Shown: positions 1-8,505, numbered from the stretch's first letter. The stretch is 64,000 bases of DNA from Tsukamurella conjunctivitidis (GCF_007858475.1 NZ_VIGX01000002.1:1-64000); one strand, 5' to 3'. Notes: a model not told the origin generated them from the letters alone. Translations and numbers: made by a program.

Positions 1-294
1 GGCGGGTGCGTCGGTCGCGGGTGCCTCGGCCGCCGGAGCGGCGTCGGCTGCGGGAGCGGCCGGCTTGGCGCCGCCGGGCTTCTTCGGCCCGCCCGGGCGC
101 TTGGCCCCACCCGCGAGGCCGAGGCCGACTGCGGGCTTCGCGGGTGCGGCGGGTGCGTCGGTCGCGGGTGCCTCGGCCGCCGGAGCGGCGTCGGCTGCGG
201 GAGCGGCCGGCTTGGCGCCGCCGGGCTTCTTCGGCCCGCCCGGGCGCTTGCCGCCGCCGGCCAGGCCGAGGCCGACCGCGGGCTTCGCGTCCTT
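1..294. repeat. Tandem 147-bp repeat inside the etfD 3' end
   Basis: Positions 1-147 and 148-294 are two copies of one 147-bp unit (49 codons). They are near-identical over the first ~110 bp and diverge at the end of the second copy. The unit encodes an Ala/Pro/Lys/Gly-rich segment of the EtfD tail. The first copy begins at the window edge, so further copies may lie outside. Confidence 0.9.
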
Positions 295-2697
295 CTTCTC
301 CGCCGGTGCGGCGGGCGCCACAGCGGCCGGGGCGGCCGCCGGAGCAGCCGCGGGGGCCTCGGCAGGTGCCTCGGCGAGGGCGGTGGCACCGTCGGACACC
401 TTGCGGTTGGGGTTGCCGACGACGATGCCCTCGGGAAGGCCGCGCTTGACGGACTCGAGGAGCATCTGGGCGACGTCGACGACCTCGGGCGCGGCGGCCT
501 CGTCGTCCGCGGTCTGGGCGGTCACCCCGTCGGAGAGCATCACGCGGCAGAACGGGCAACCGGTGGCGATCTTCTTGGGCGTGGCCTCGGGCGTCGAGGA
601 GAGGGTGTTGAGGGCCTCGTCGACGCGGTCGATGTTGATGCGCTTGCCGAGCTGTTCCTCCATCCACATGCGCGCGCCACCGGCGCCACAGCACATGGAC
701 CGCTCGAGATGCCGCGGCATCTCCTTGAGGGTGGCGCCGGATGCGCCGATCAGCTCACGCGGCGCCTCGTAGACCTGGTTGTGGCGACCGAGGTAGCAGG
801 GGTCGTGATAGGTCACGTCCTCGCTCGGGGGCGCGACGGGCACGAGCCGCTTCTCACGGACCAGCTTGTTCAGCAGCTGCGTGTGGTGGACCACCTCGTA
901 GTCGCCGCCGACCTGCGGGTACTCGTTGCCGAGCGCGTTGAAGCAGTGGGCGCAGGTCACGACGATCTTGCGCTGCTTCGCGGGCACGCCGTCGAAGACC
1001 TCGTCGAGCTGCTCGATGTTCTGCTGCGCGAGCATCTGGAACAGGAACTCGTTGCCCGCGCGACGAGCGGAGTCGCCCGTACACGTCTCGCCCTGGCCCA
1101 GGACCAGGAAGTTCACGGCGGCCACGTCGAGCAGCTCGGCGACGGCCTTGGTGGTCTTCTTGGCGCGGTCCTCGAAGGCGCCGGCGCAGCCGACCCAGAA
1201 CAGGTACTCGAAGCCGTCGAAGCTCTCGACGTCCTGGCCGTAGACCGGGATGTCGATGTCCATCTCGTCGATCCACGCGGTGCGCTGGCTGGCGTTCTGG
1301 CCCCAGGGGTTGCCCTTGTTCTCGAGGTTCTTGAACAGTCCGGCGAGCTCGTGCGGGAACTCCGACTCGATGAGCACCTGGTAGCGCCGCATGTCGACGA
1401 TGTGGTCGACGTGCTCGATGTCCACGGGGCACTGCTCGACACACGCGCCACAGGTGGTGCAGGACCAGAGGACCTCGGGATCGATGACGCCGCCCAGTGC
1501 GCCGTCCTCGCCCGCGGGCCCGACGAGCGCGCGCTCGGCCTCGGCGCGGGCGTCGGCGGGGATCTTCTCGAGTTTGGCCTCGTCGGGGTTGCCCTCGGCG
1601 TCGACCAGACCGATCTGCTCGCCCGACGGATCCGTGCGTCCGCCGGCCAGCAGGTACGGCGCCTTGGCGTAGCCGTGATCGCGCAGCCCCATGATGAGCA
1701 GCTTCGGGCTCAGCGGCTTGCCGGTGTTCCACGCGGGGCACTGGCTCTGGCAGCGACCGCACTCGGTGCAGGTCGTGAAGTCGAGCCAGCCCTTCCAGGA
1801 GAAGTCCTCGATCTTGCCGGCGCCGAGGTTGTCGACGTCGGGATCGGTGTTCTCCATCGTCAGGACCTTGCCGTTGGAGATCATCGGCTTGGCGGCGCCC
1901 AGCGCGCGCCGGCTGCCCAGGTCGCGCTTGAAGTAGATGTTGAAGAACGCCGAGAAGCGGTGCCAGGCCACGCCCCAGGTGAGGTTGCTGCCGACCAGGA
2001 TGAGGAACATCACGCCCGACATCAGCTTGATGAAGGCGAAGATCGTGACCATCGTCGGGCTCGCGGGGAGCAGCTCGGCGACCTGACGGGTGAAGAAGTC
2101 GGTGACGGGGCTGGACTCGCCGGTCATGGCGATCTTGCCGGCCTTCACCATGATCATGCCGAGGCCCTCGAACAGGACGATGGCCTCGATCGTGTACGCG
2201 GGCAGGAACTTGCTGCCGGAGAAGCGCGAGAAGAGGGCGGGATTACGCGGGTGCCTGACCTGGCGGACCACGATGAGCACGAGGATGCCCAGGAAGGTCG
2301 CGATGCCGAGGAGCTCGTCGAGCAGGTGGTAGAACGGCCACGAGCCGATGACCGGCCAGTGGAACGACGGGTCGAAGCTCTGCGGCAGCGCCTCGAACCA
2401 CAGGATCATGCCCGCGAGGAAGCCGACCATCACGAACCAGTGGGCGATGCCCACGGTGCGGTTCTTGATCATCTTGGTGTGGGCGAGGAACTCGACCACG
2501 ACCTCCGCGGCGCGGGGGATGAAGGGGAGCCAACGGTCCTTCGCGGACTGACCCTGGGCGATGATCCGCACCATGCGGAATGCGCCGCGGAAGAAGATCG
2601 CCCACGCGACGACGAACGCGACTGCGCCGATCGTGCCGAGGGCGATGTTCAGCGGGGTGATGTCGGACTCGGCGGCGGCCAAATACGTCTGGTCCAC
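1..2697 (-). CDS. etfD: EtfD-type membrane iron-sulfur reductase (3' end cut by window)
   Basis: The protein resembles mycobacterial EtfD (Rv0338c), which is thought to pass electrons from acyl-CoA dehydrogenases and EtfBA to the membrane quinone pool during fatty-acid oxidation. The first ~270 residues are hydrophobic (nitrate-reductase-gamma-like). Two ferredoxin motifs follow (CTECGRCQSQCP and CTTCGACVEQCP), then two CCG-type heterodisulfide-reductase domains with MCCGAGG and a late CPFC. The C-terminal tail is Ala/Pro/Lys-rich and contains a tandem 49-residue repeat. About 899 codons are visible, close to the full family length, so only a short tail is missing. I chose GTG at 2697 because AGAAAGG lies at proper spacing; the in-frame GTG at 2706 abuts that site. 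The identification is strong; the in vivo partner is known only from the family. Confidence 0.85.
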   Translation of the reverse strand, partial: MDQTYLAAAESDITPLNIALGTIGAVAFVVAWAIFFRGAFRMVRIIAQGQSAKDRWLPFIPRAAEVVVEFLAHTKMIKNRTVGIAHWFVMVGFLAGMILWFEALPQSFDPSFHWPVIGSWPFYHLLDELLGIATFLGILVLIVVRQVRHPRNPALFSRFSGSKFLPAYTIEAIVLFEGLGMIMVKAGKIAMTGESSPVTDFFTRQVAELLPASPTMVTIFAFIKLMSGVMFLILVGSNLTWGVAWHRFSAFFNIYFKRDLGSRRALGAAKPMISNGKVLTMENTDPDVDNLGAGKIEDFSWKGWLDFTTCTECGRCQSQCPAWNTGKPLSPKLLIMGLRDHGYAKAPYLLAGGRTDPSGEQIGLVDAEGNPDEAKLEKIPADARAEAERALVGPAGEDGALGGVIDPEVLWSCTTCGACVEQCPVDIEHVDHIVDMRRYQVLIESEFPHELAGLFKNLENKGNPWGQNASQRTAWIDEMDIDIPVYGQDVESFDGFEYLFWVGCAGAFEDRAKKTTKAVAELLDVAAVNFLVLGQGETCTGDSARRAGNEFLFQMLAQQNIEQLDEVFDGVPAKQRKIVVTCAHCFNALGNEYPQVGGDYEVVHHTQLLNKLVREKRLVPVAPPSEDVTYHDPCYLGRHNQVYEAPRELIGASGATLKEMPRHLERSMCCGAGGARMWMEEQLGKRINIDRVDEALNTLSSTPEATPKKIATGCPFCRVMLSDGVTAQTADDEAAAPEVVDVAQMLLESVKRGLPEGIVVGNPNRKVSDGATALAEAPAEAPAAAPAAAPAAVAPAAPAEKKDAKPAVGLGLAGGGKRPGGPKKPGGAKPAAPAADAAPAAEAPATDAPAAPAKPAVGLGLAGGAKRPGGPKKPGGAKPAAPAADAAPAAEAPATDAPA

Positions 2698-2732
2698 GTC
2701 GTGCACCTTTCTGCCTCGCGGGCTGGGTAGCC

Positions 2733-2760
2733 ACTCATGTTACTTGCGAGTAACATGAGT
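2733..2760. promoter_or_regulatory. Perfect palindromic operator upstream of etfD
   Basis: ACTCATGTTACT and its exact reverse complement are separated by TGCG: 12-bp arms with a 4-bp spacer, starting 36 bp before the etfD GTG. The size and symmetry suit a TetR-family dimer or pair of dimers. Because EtfD serves fatty-acid oxidation, an acyl-CoA-responsive TetR regulator is a reasonable guess, but no such regulator is adjacent. Confidence 0.7.
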
Positions 2761-2853
2761 GCGAAACCACTGCGTCTGGCATAACGGTAGATCGCGGACC
2801 GGGGGGCCTTCTCGCGAAGGTTGACCTAACTACCTGCTCGGTAAGGTGTGGTC

Positions 2854-3429
2854 ATGAGTTCCGTCGTCCCAGCGCTCGCGCGGCCCGTCTCGCGCCTGCG
2901 CTCCGTCGTGACGGGCATCACCGGGCTCGGGCCCTTGTATTCGCCCGCGACGGCGCCGTCCGCGCCGGTCGCGATCGCCTTCGGCGCGTCCGTGCGCGGC
3001 GGCCGGCCGGGCTCCTTCGTCGAGGGGCGACTCAAGGCGTCGCTGCAGCTCTATCGGCTGGGACAGGTCGAGAAGATCCTGGTATCGGGCAACGCCGGGG
3101 GACTCTCCGGTGACGAGATCGCAGTGATGACGGGGTGGCTCCGCGACCACGGCGTGCCGGATTCCGCCCTGCTCACCGACGGTGCCGGGCTCGACACCTA
3201 TCTCGCCTGCCTCCGTGCGCGGGACGAGTTCGGGGTGGAGCGCGCCCTGCTCGTCTCCCAGTTCTTCCATGCCCGACGGGCCGCCGCCCTCGCCCGGCAC
3301 CTCGGCCTCGACGCCGACGCCGTCCGCGCCGAGGCCGCATGTACCCGCCGCTCCTGGGTGCGCAACCTCGCCCGCGAGTACTTCCTCTCGCGCCCCAAGG
3401 CGGCTCTGGACATCGCGCGGCGCCGCTGA
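2854..3429 (+). CDS. YdcF/SanA-like DUF218 family protein
   Basis: This 191-residue protein has the DUF218 layout: an early hydrophobic strand ending in AFGAS, then GSFVEGRLKASLQLY, a KILVSGNAGG loop, and a later LLVSQFFHARRAAAL segment matching the family's F-x-R-A motif. SanA and ElyC relatives act at the cell envelope, but a biochemical activity is not established for this type. ATG 2854 is preferred over GTG 2848 because AAGG lies 7 bp upstream. The gene diverges from etfD and converges on the gene at 3540. Confidence 0.75.
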   Translation: MSSVVPALARPVSRLRSVVTGITGLGPLYSPATAPSAPVAIAFGASVRGGRPGSFVEGRLKASLQLYRLGQVEKILVSGNAGGLSGDEIAVMTGWLRDHGVPDSALLTDGAGLDTYLACLRARDEFGVERALLVSQFFHARRAAALARHLGLDADAVRAEAACTRRSWVRNLAREYFLSRPKAALDIARRR

Positions 3430-3539
3430 TGTGTGGCAGTGGTGGCACGCCGCGTCCTTCGGGGCTTCCTGTGGCGGGGCCGCGCGTCCGTGAATAAGGG
3501 CCCGGAGGCTGAGCCGGAGGGGCGGGCCGCGGCCGCGGG

Positions 3540-4586
3540 TCAGTCGCGGGTGTCGATCCACTCCAGGTAGGCGCTGCCGGCGACGGGCTCGTCGGCGAAG
3601 GTGCCGATGTAGGTGTACGCGCCGACGTACCCGCGACCGTGGCCGTACCGGAGCGGGCTGTCGACGGAGCTGTCGATCGTGAGCACCTCGGCATCGCCGT
3701 CGCGCACCGTCCATCGGAGGAGCACGGGCACCGACATCGTCCGGCCCAACCCGTCGACGAGATCGCGCGACTCGAGGACCTCCATGCGCACGTCGTCGTA
3801 GACCTCGGCCGGCTCGCCGAGGCGCCGCACGTGCGCGAGCCGGCAGGCCATGGCGCCGCGGGCGCGGACGTCCGTGAGCAGGATCTGCGTCGTCGGATCG
3901 ATGTCGATGATCTGGTAGGTGAAGAAGTCGATCGGCAGCTTGAGCGGGCCGGGGATGGGGCGCCGGGTCAGGGCCTGGTGGCTGCGGATGCGCGCGTACT
4001 CGAAGGTGCCGAGGCCCTCGACGTGATCGCCGTCGACGGTGCCGGCGTACGGCGCGGTGAGGCTCAGGTGGTCGTAGACGGGCGTCTTCACGAAGTAGGA
4101 GACCTGATCGGTCACTTCGAGTTCGAGGTCGACACTGAACCCGGGGTAGCGCCCGCGCACCGAGACGCGGGGGAGTTCGACGTCGATCGCCAGCTCGTCG
4201 CCCCAGCGCAGCTCGGATCCGTCCGCCGCGAAACGGCATTCGGTCGAAGCGTCGTAGGCGCGGTAGAAGTGCTGGTCGTCGTAGGCGGTGGAGGAGAGCA
4301 CCGTCGTGGTGTGGCGGGCATCGGTCGCGGCCAGATGATCCTGGTCGAAGAGTTCCGCGCCCGAAGCGCCGATCAGAGTCATCGTGTTCACGTACCGGTA
4401 GGGCTCGGGCAGATCGGGCACGAAGACGCCGTAGTGCGTGGTGGCCCACACCTTCGAATCGACGTGCGGCCGTAGGATGTCCGGCTGGTCGAACGGGCGA
4501 CGGGACGCCGCGATCCTGCTGTCGAGCAGGGGGAGCGCCGTGTCCACGACGGCGCGGGACAGAAGAGTGGAAACGATGCGGCTCAT
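3540..4586 (-). CDS. Conserved hypothetical protein, beta-rich
   Basis: I do not recognise a function. The 348-residue product has no signal peptide or membrane segment. It is rich in alternating hydrophobic/polar stretches that suggest beta structure, for example around IDVELPRVSVRGRYPG and YVGAYTYIGTF. A lipocalin-like or AttH/CrtC-like fold is possible but unproven. The start codon overlaps the stop of the upstream TetR gene (ATGA), so the two are translationally coupled and the regulator probably controls this gene. Confidence 0.7.
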   Translation of the reverse strand: MSRIVSTLLSRAVVDTALPLLDSRIAASRRPFDQPDILRPHVDSKVWATTHYGVFVPDLPEPYRYVNTMTLIGASGAELFDQDHLAATDARHTTTVLSSTAYDDQHFYRAYDASTECRFAADGSELRWGDELAIDVELPRVSVRGRYPGFSVDLELEVTDQVSYFVKTPVYDHLSLTAPYAGTVDGDHVEGLGTFEYARIRSHQALTRRPIPGPLKLPIDFFTYQIIDIDPTTQILLTDVRARGAMACRLAHVRRLGEPAEVYDDVRMEVLESRDLVDGLGRTMSVPVLLRWTVRDGDAEVLTIDSSVDSPLRYGHGRGYVGAYTYIGTFADEPVAGSAYLEWIDTRD

Positions 4587-5251
4587 GGCATCTCCGTTTC
4601 GGATGCGGTCGACGGTGCCGGGTACGAGAAGGCCGCGAGGATGCGGCCCGAGGTGGCGGACAGCTCCGCCGCGGACAGTTCGGGGTTGAGGCGCCACCAG
4701 TGCATCGACGCCGAGACCATGGACTCCCAGATGAGCACGGCGGCGGCGCTATCCCGGGGGTCGGCGAGTCCGGCCGAGCGGAGCACGTCGGCGACGGTGC
4801 GCGCGGACTGCTCGCGCAGCCGATGCCGTTGCGCGCGCGCCGCATCGCGGCCGGCGCCCGCGGGGAGCGTGCGGTCGTAGAGGAGCGCCCAGTAGCCCGT
4901 GCGCCCGTCGAGGGCGGTGAACAACGAGGTGAGGACGGCGTTCGCGGAGCCGCTGAAGAGGGACGACCCGGGGATCGCGGGGGCGGGGGCATCGACGGCC
5001 GCGGCAACCGCGTCGAAGACGATCGGGCCCGCCTTCTCGACGCACGCGATGTAGAGCTTCTCCTTGGAGCAGAAGTAGGCCAGCACCAGCGCCTTCGACA
5101 CCCCGGCGCGGCCCGCGATCGTGGTCAGCTGCGCGCTGGCGTAGCCCGCCCTGCCGAACTCCTCGGCGGCGGCTTCCAGGATGGCGGCGGCGCGAACGGC
5201 GCGCGGTACGCCACGGGTTCCGGATCGGCCGGACGTGATCGACGCGGTCAT
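4583..5251 (-). CDS. TetR-family transcriptional regulator
   Basis: The 222-residue protein has an N-terminal TetR helix-turn-helix (residues ~18-65, including AAAILEAAAEEFGRAGYAS and GVSKALVLAYFCSKEKLY) and a variable helical ligand domain with an unusual Trp-rich stretch (SASMHWWRLN). It is translationally coupled to the hypothetical gene at 3540-4586 through an ATGA overlap. A short palindrome (TGACC-TGTC-GGTCA) lies 39 bp upstream, consistent with autoregulation. The ligand is unknown. Confidence 0.85.
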   Translation of the reverse strand: MTASITSGRSGTRGVPRAVRAAAILEAAAEEFGRAGYASAQLTTIAGRAGVSKALVLAYFCSKEKLYIACVEKAGPIVFDAVAAAVDAPAPAIPGSSLFSGSANAVLTSLFTALDGRTGYWALLYDRTLPAGAGRDAARAQRHRLREQSARTVADVLRSAGLADPRDSAAAVLIWESMVSASMHWWRLNPELSAAELSATSGRILAAFSYPAPSTASETEMP

Positions 5252-5289
5252 CCGGCCTCCTCTCTCCTGGGCGGCCTGCGGATCAGATA

Positions 5290-5303
5290 TGACCTGTCGG
5301 TCA
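5290..5303. promoter_or_regulatory. Candidate TetR operator (TGACC-N4-GGTCA)
   Basis: Five-base inverted arms with a 4-bp spacer lie 39 bp upstream of the TetR gene at 4583-5251. The site is short and only suggestive; autoregulation is inferred from its position. Confidence 0.4.
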
Positions 5304-5355
5304 CATTAGGTCGCGCTCGGCCGATGGTCAATCGCGCGACGGTGCGGCTTGCTCG

Positions 5356-5395
5356 GCTAACGGTGTTCGCCTATCGTGAAGCTAACAACGTTAGC
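5356..5395. promoter_or_regulatory. Two repeated palindromic operators before the SRPBCC-TetR operon
   Basis: GCTAACaacGTTAGC (5381-5395) is a perfect inverted repeat. GCTAACggtGTTCGC (5356-5370) is a second copy with one mismatch, exactly 25 bp upstream. Both sit just before the SD (AAGGAGGAAG) of the gene at 5409. The TetR regulator encoded second in this operon is the obvious candidate to bind them. Confidence 0.7.
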
Positions 5396-5408
5396 CAAGG
5401 AGGAAGCG

Positions 5409-5915
5409 ATGAAGTGGATCCTGTCGATCGCCGCGGTGGTCGTGCTGGTGGGAAGTGCGGCCCTGGTGCTGTACCGGGAGCGGACCGTCGAGCGGTCGAT
5501 CGAGATCGCCGCCCCGCCCGCCGAGGTGTGGCGCGTCCTCGTCGACTTCGACGCGTACCCGCAGTGGAACCCGTTCGTGGTGCACGCCGTGGCCCCCGAC
5601 GGGCTGGCGGTGGGCCGCGATCTCGACGTGCGCATCCGCGGCCGCGGCTCCGAGACCGGCTTCCGCCCCGAACTCCTGGCAGTGGAGCCCGAGCGTGAGA
5701 TCCGTTGGGTGGGAAAGGTGCTGATCTCGGGGCTGCTCGACGGCGAGCACTCCTTCCGGCTGGAGCCGGCGGCCGGCGGCACCCGGTTCACGCAGGGGGA
5801 GAGATTCCGCGGCGTCCTCGTCCCCCTCGTCGGCTCATCGATCGACGTCGGCGACGGCTTCGACGCGATGAACTCGGCGCTCCGCGATCGGGTGCTCGCT
5901 ACGATCGCCCGGTGA
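5409..5915 (+). CDS. Membrane-anchored SRPBCC (START/Bet v1-like) protein
   Basis: The 168-residue protein starts with one transmembrane or uncleaved signal segment (residues ~4-22), followed by a polyketide-cyclase/SRPBCC lipid-binding domain. The family opening RSIEIAAPPAEVWRVLVDFDAYPQWNPF is cut in this description to its key part, PAEVWRVL...YPQWNPF, at residues ~35-52. Such domains bind hydrophobic ligands; a catalytic role is not evident. ATG 5409 is chosen because AAGGAGG lies directly upstream. The stop overlaps the next gene's GTG (GTGA), so it is co-translated with the TetR regulator. Confidence 0.8.
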   Translation: MKWILSIAAVVVLVGSAALVLYRERTVERSIEIAAPPAEVWRVLVDFDAYPQWNPFVVHAVAPDGLAVGRDLDVRIRGRGSETGFRPELLAVEPEREIRWVGKVLISGLLDGEHSFRLEPAAGGTRFTQGERFRGVLVPLVGSSIDVGDGFDAMNSALRDRVLATIAR

Positions 5916-6433
5916 TCCCCGACGACCTGGACCCCCTGCGCTCCGCGACGCCGCGGGCGCGCCAGATCGTTGACGCCGCACGCGGCCTCCTGGAACGCGA
6001 GGGCTGGGACCGGGTCACGATGCGCGACCTCGCCGACGACGTCGGGATCCGCGCACCGTCGCTCTACAAGCACTTCGCGAACAAGGACGCGCTCAAGGCG
6101 GTGCTGGTGGGCGTCGCGCTCGCCGAGTCGGGCGGGGCGCTGCGGCCCGTCACCGGCGTGTCCGATCTGTTGACCGCCTACCGCGCGGTCGCCCGGGGCA
6201 ACCCCAATCTGTATCGGCTCGCCACCGTTGGGCCGCTGGACCGGGACGCGCTGCCCGAGGGGCTGGAGGAGTGGTCGGGGGCGCCGTTCTTCGAGGTCAC
6301 CGGCGATGCGCACGCGGCGCAGGCCCTGTGGGCCGCGGCGCACGGCATGGCGATCCTCGAGATCGACGGTCGCTTCCCCACCGGCACCGCGCCTGACGAG
6401 ACGTGGGCCGAGCTGGCCCGCCGCTTCGCCTGA
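5912..6433 (+). CDS. TetR-family regulator coupled to the SRPBCC gene
   Basis: This 173-residue protein has a clear TetR DNA-binding domain (residues ~10-60, with MRDLADDVGIRAPSLYKHF) and a short C-terminal domain of the TetR/WHG type. The GTG start overlaps the SRPBCC stop codon by four bases. It probably represses its own operon through the paired GCTAAC-N3-GTTAGC sites at 5356-5395. The ligand may be the hydrophobic compound bound by the SRPBCC partner; this is inference. Confidence 0.85.
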   Translation: MIPDDLDPLRSATPRARQIVDAARGLLEREGWDRVTMRDLADDVGIRAPSLYKHFANKDALKAVLVGVALAESGGALRPVTGVSDLLTAYRAVARGNPNLYRLATVGPLDRDALPEGLEEWSGAPFFEVTGDAHAAQALWAAAHGMAILEIDGRFPTGTAPDETWAELARRFA

Positions 6434-6636
6434 AACGTCGTCGTCGCTGAGGCGGCTCCGTGGACGAAGTCGGTGCCCGCGCCGGAAAACGTGTCGAGGT
6501 TTCGCGGCGGCCGGGCGTAGGGTGGGGCCCATGAACCGAGGAGGAGTGTCCGGCGCCCTGCGCCACGGCAGATGACCACGCCCCGCAGCCGATCCGTCCA
6601 GGACCGGCTGCGCAGCTCTGCCCACACACTCCCTCA

Positions 6637-6656
6637 CCCCGCGTCCGGTCGCGGGG
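6637..6656. terminator. Hairpin, possible terminator of the TetR operon
   Basis: CCCCGCG and CGCGGGG flank a 6-base loop. No T-run follows, as is common in high-G+C actinobacteria. The hairpin lies 22 bp before the next gene and could alternatively act in that gene's leader. The rest of 6434-6678 shows no convincing gene. Confidence 0.4.
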
Positions 6657-6678
6657 CCTTGTGAAAGACGGTTCGATC

Positions 6679-7173
6679 ATGGATCCCGTATCCCAGCAGC
6701 AGATCATCGACGCCTTCCGCGGCGCCACCAAGAGTGAGGTCAAGCGGGTCACCTTCCCCGCGGACTTCGACGACATCGACTTCGGCAAGCTCGAGTTCCT
6801 CGGCTGGCGTGACAAGAAGATCCCGCGCCGCGCCTACGTCTCCGTGCCCACCGGCGACGGGTTGGTGACGATCCTGCTCACCCAGGCCGAGGCCAAGCCC
6901 AAGGCGAAGGCCATGTGCACCTGGTGCCGCGACGTGAACATCTCCAGCCAGGCGGTTCTGTACACGGTCCGACGGGGTGGTCCCGCGGGTCGCAAGGGCG
7001 ACACGATCGGCGTGCTCGTGTGCGAGGACTTCAGCTGCGCCGCCAACGCGCGGAAGCTGCCGCCCGCCTTCCACAAGGGCACTGACACCGAACTGATCCG
7101 CGAGCAGAACCTCGCCGACCTGCGGCGCCGGGTGAACGGTTTCGTCGCCGAGGTGCTCAGCACGGAGGACTAG
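6679..7173 (+). CDS. FBP-domain protein (EF-G-binding/FusB-like zinc finger)
   Basis: The 164-residue product matches the FBP domain family, whose FusB members bind elongation factor G through a C-terminal treble-clef zinc finger. Visible zinc ligands are CTWC at residues ~78-81 and a later C-x4-C pair (CEDFSC). The segment LAWxD-like LGWRDKKIPRRAYV is also typical. Most actinobacterial members are uncharacterised, so fusidic-acid protection should not be assumed. ATG 6679 is used; an in-frame GTG at 6661 would add six residues. Confidence 0.75.
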   Translation: MDPVSQQQIIDAFRGATKSEVKRVTFPADFDDIDFGKLEFLGWRDKKIPRRAYVSVPTGDGLVTILLTQAEAKPKAKAMCTWCRDVNISSQAVLYTVRRGGPAGRKGDTIGVLVCEDFSCAANARKLPPAFHKGTDTELIREQNLADLRRRVNGFVAEVLSTED

Positions 7174-7180
7174 CGGCGGG

Positions 7181-8437
7181 CTACCGGTACAGCGGCTTGC
7201 CGTAGTTCGGGTTGTTCCCCGTGGGGATCTCGATGTTGATGGGCCGGAACTCGCCGAGGTACAGCAGCTCCAGAGTGTTGGCGAGCTGATCGAACTGGCG
7301 GTAGATCTCCGGCGGCATGGCTGTCTGCGTGAGCACGCCCTCGCGGATCGCGACGTACGTCGGCCAGCCCGCGGTGAGCAGGCCCTGCAGCAGTGGCTGC
7401 CGGGGCAGCTGCATCCAGTCGGTCAGTTTGTCGCCCAAGGAGTACCGGGTGAAGGCCTCGAGGGAGGGGCGGGAGAGGATCGTGCCGTCGACGGATCTGC
7501 CCAGATCCATCAGCATGCTCGCGATCTTCACCCCCTCGGGCGTCGGGCCCATGATCGAGTCGAGATCCACCTGTGCCTGCCTCTCGGCCTGGTCCCAGCT
7601 CGACGGGATGTACGCGTCGTCGATGCCCAGCATGTGGCCGTTCACCTGCCACGAGTGCAGGAGCCCTTCGGTTTCGTCCTGCGGCAGGTGGACGCCCCAG
7701 TTGCGCATGATCCGCATGCCCATGGTCGCCAGGCTGTGCCAGGTGACCATCATGTCGGCCTGCGAGATGGGCAGGGGTTGCTTGTTCACCTTGCGCCAGT
7801 GCGGGGACTGCGGCAGCAGGTGTCGCACGGCGCTGTGCGTGAGCCGCACCTTGACCGCGGTCGTCGCGGCGCGGCCGCTGGGGCCGTAGGCGCCGACGGC
7901 GATCTGGTCGTAGACCAGGCGGTAGGTCTTGGCGATGCGGTCCTTCATGTCCGCGCCGCCGGCGGACCAGTACACCGCCTGCGACTCGCGGGGGATCACC
8001 GACATCATGACGCCGCCCGAGAAGCCGATGATGACCGACAGGTACAGGCTGCGGGTGGTGTAGAACTTGTCGGCGCCCTTGAGGAGGCGCCGGTCGAGCC
8101 AGTCCGGGAGTTTCCGGGCGTGCTCGATGAAGTCCCGCACGTCCGATGGCATTCCGGCCGGGACCGGCTGGTCGTTCGTCTGCCAATCCGCGAGTGCCCG
8201 GTTGACCCTGCCCGCGTCTCCCCGTTCGAGCACCGACTTCATGAGCTGGTCGCACTCGGTGTCCCACGTCCGTTGCGGATCCGGCGTGCCGTCCGTGCGG
8301 ACGCCCGGCGCCGCGGAGACGAGGCCTGTGCCGAGCGTCCCGCCCAGTGCCGCGACGCCCGCCGCGGCCGCGCCCACGCCGGCGGCGCGGAGCGCGCCCC
8401 GCCGGCTGATTCCGTCGTGCCCCAGGATCCCGCTCAC
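7181..8437 (-). CDS. Tat-exported MpaB/latex-clearing-protein-like oxygenase
   Basis: The protein (~418 residues) starts with a Tat signal (SRRGALRAAGVG plus an Ala-rich segment) and belongs to the DUF2236/MpaB group, which includes the haem b rubber oxygenase Lcp. Length and export match Lcp enzymes that cleave cis-1,4-polyisoprene outside the cell. Candidate haem or acid-base residues are in KVRLTHSAVR, MVTWHS and LLHSWQVNGH. Many paralogues have other or unknown substrates. GTG 8437 is preferred over GTG 8443 because GAGAGGG is then 7 bp upstream. Confidence 0.7.
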   Translation of the reverse strand: MSGILGHDGISRRGALRAAGVGAAAAGVAALGGTLGTGLVSAAPGVRTDGTPDPQRTWDTECDQLMKSVLERGDAGRVNRALADWQTNDQPVPAGMPSDVRDFIEHARKLPDWLDRRLLKGADKFYTTRSLYLSVIIGFSGGVMMSVIPRESQAVYWSAGGADMKDRIAKTYRLVYDQIAVGAYGPSGRAATTAVKVRLTHSAVRHLLPQSPHWRKVNKQPLPISQADMMVTWHSLATMGMRIMRNWGVHLPQDETEGLLHSWQVNGHMLGIDDAYIPSSWDQAERQAQVDLDSIMGPTPEGVKIASMLMDLGRSVDGTILSRPSLEAFTRYSLGDKLTDWMQLPRQPLLQGLLTAGWPTYVAIREGVLTQTAMPPEIYRQFDQLANTLELLYLGEFRPINIEIPTGNNPNYGKPLYR

Positions 8438-8505
8438 ACCCACGCCCTCTCGCCCATGATCTCGGCGTAGGGTAGCGAGTAGGTGTTGCTATTGCAATGT
8501 CGTGG

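Noticed and set aside
1-294. CRISPR-like repeats
   Set aside because: The repeat is a 147-bp in-frame tandem duplication in a coding sequence without spacers.
709-2730. 673-codon plus-strand ORF opposite etfD
   Set aside because: It is the antisense shadow of a gene with clear Fe-S motifs; its translation is Val/Asp/His/Arg-biased without any family motif.
3430-3539. Terminator between the YdcF-like gene and the convergent hypothetical gene
   Set aside because: Several short G+C-rich dyads are possible but none has a convincing uninterrupted stem.
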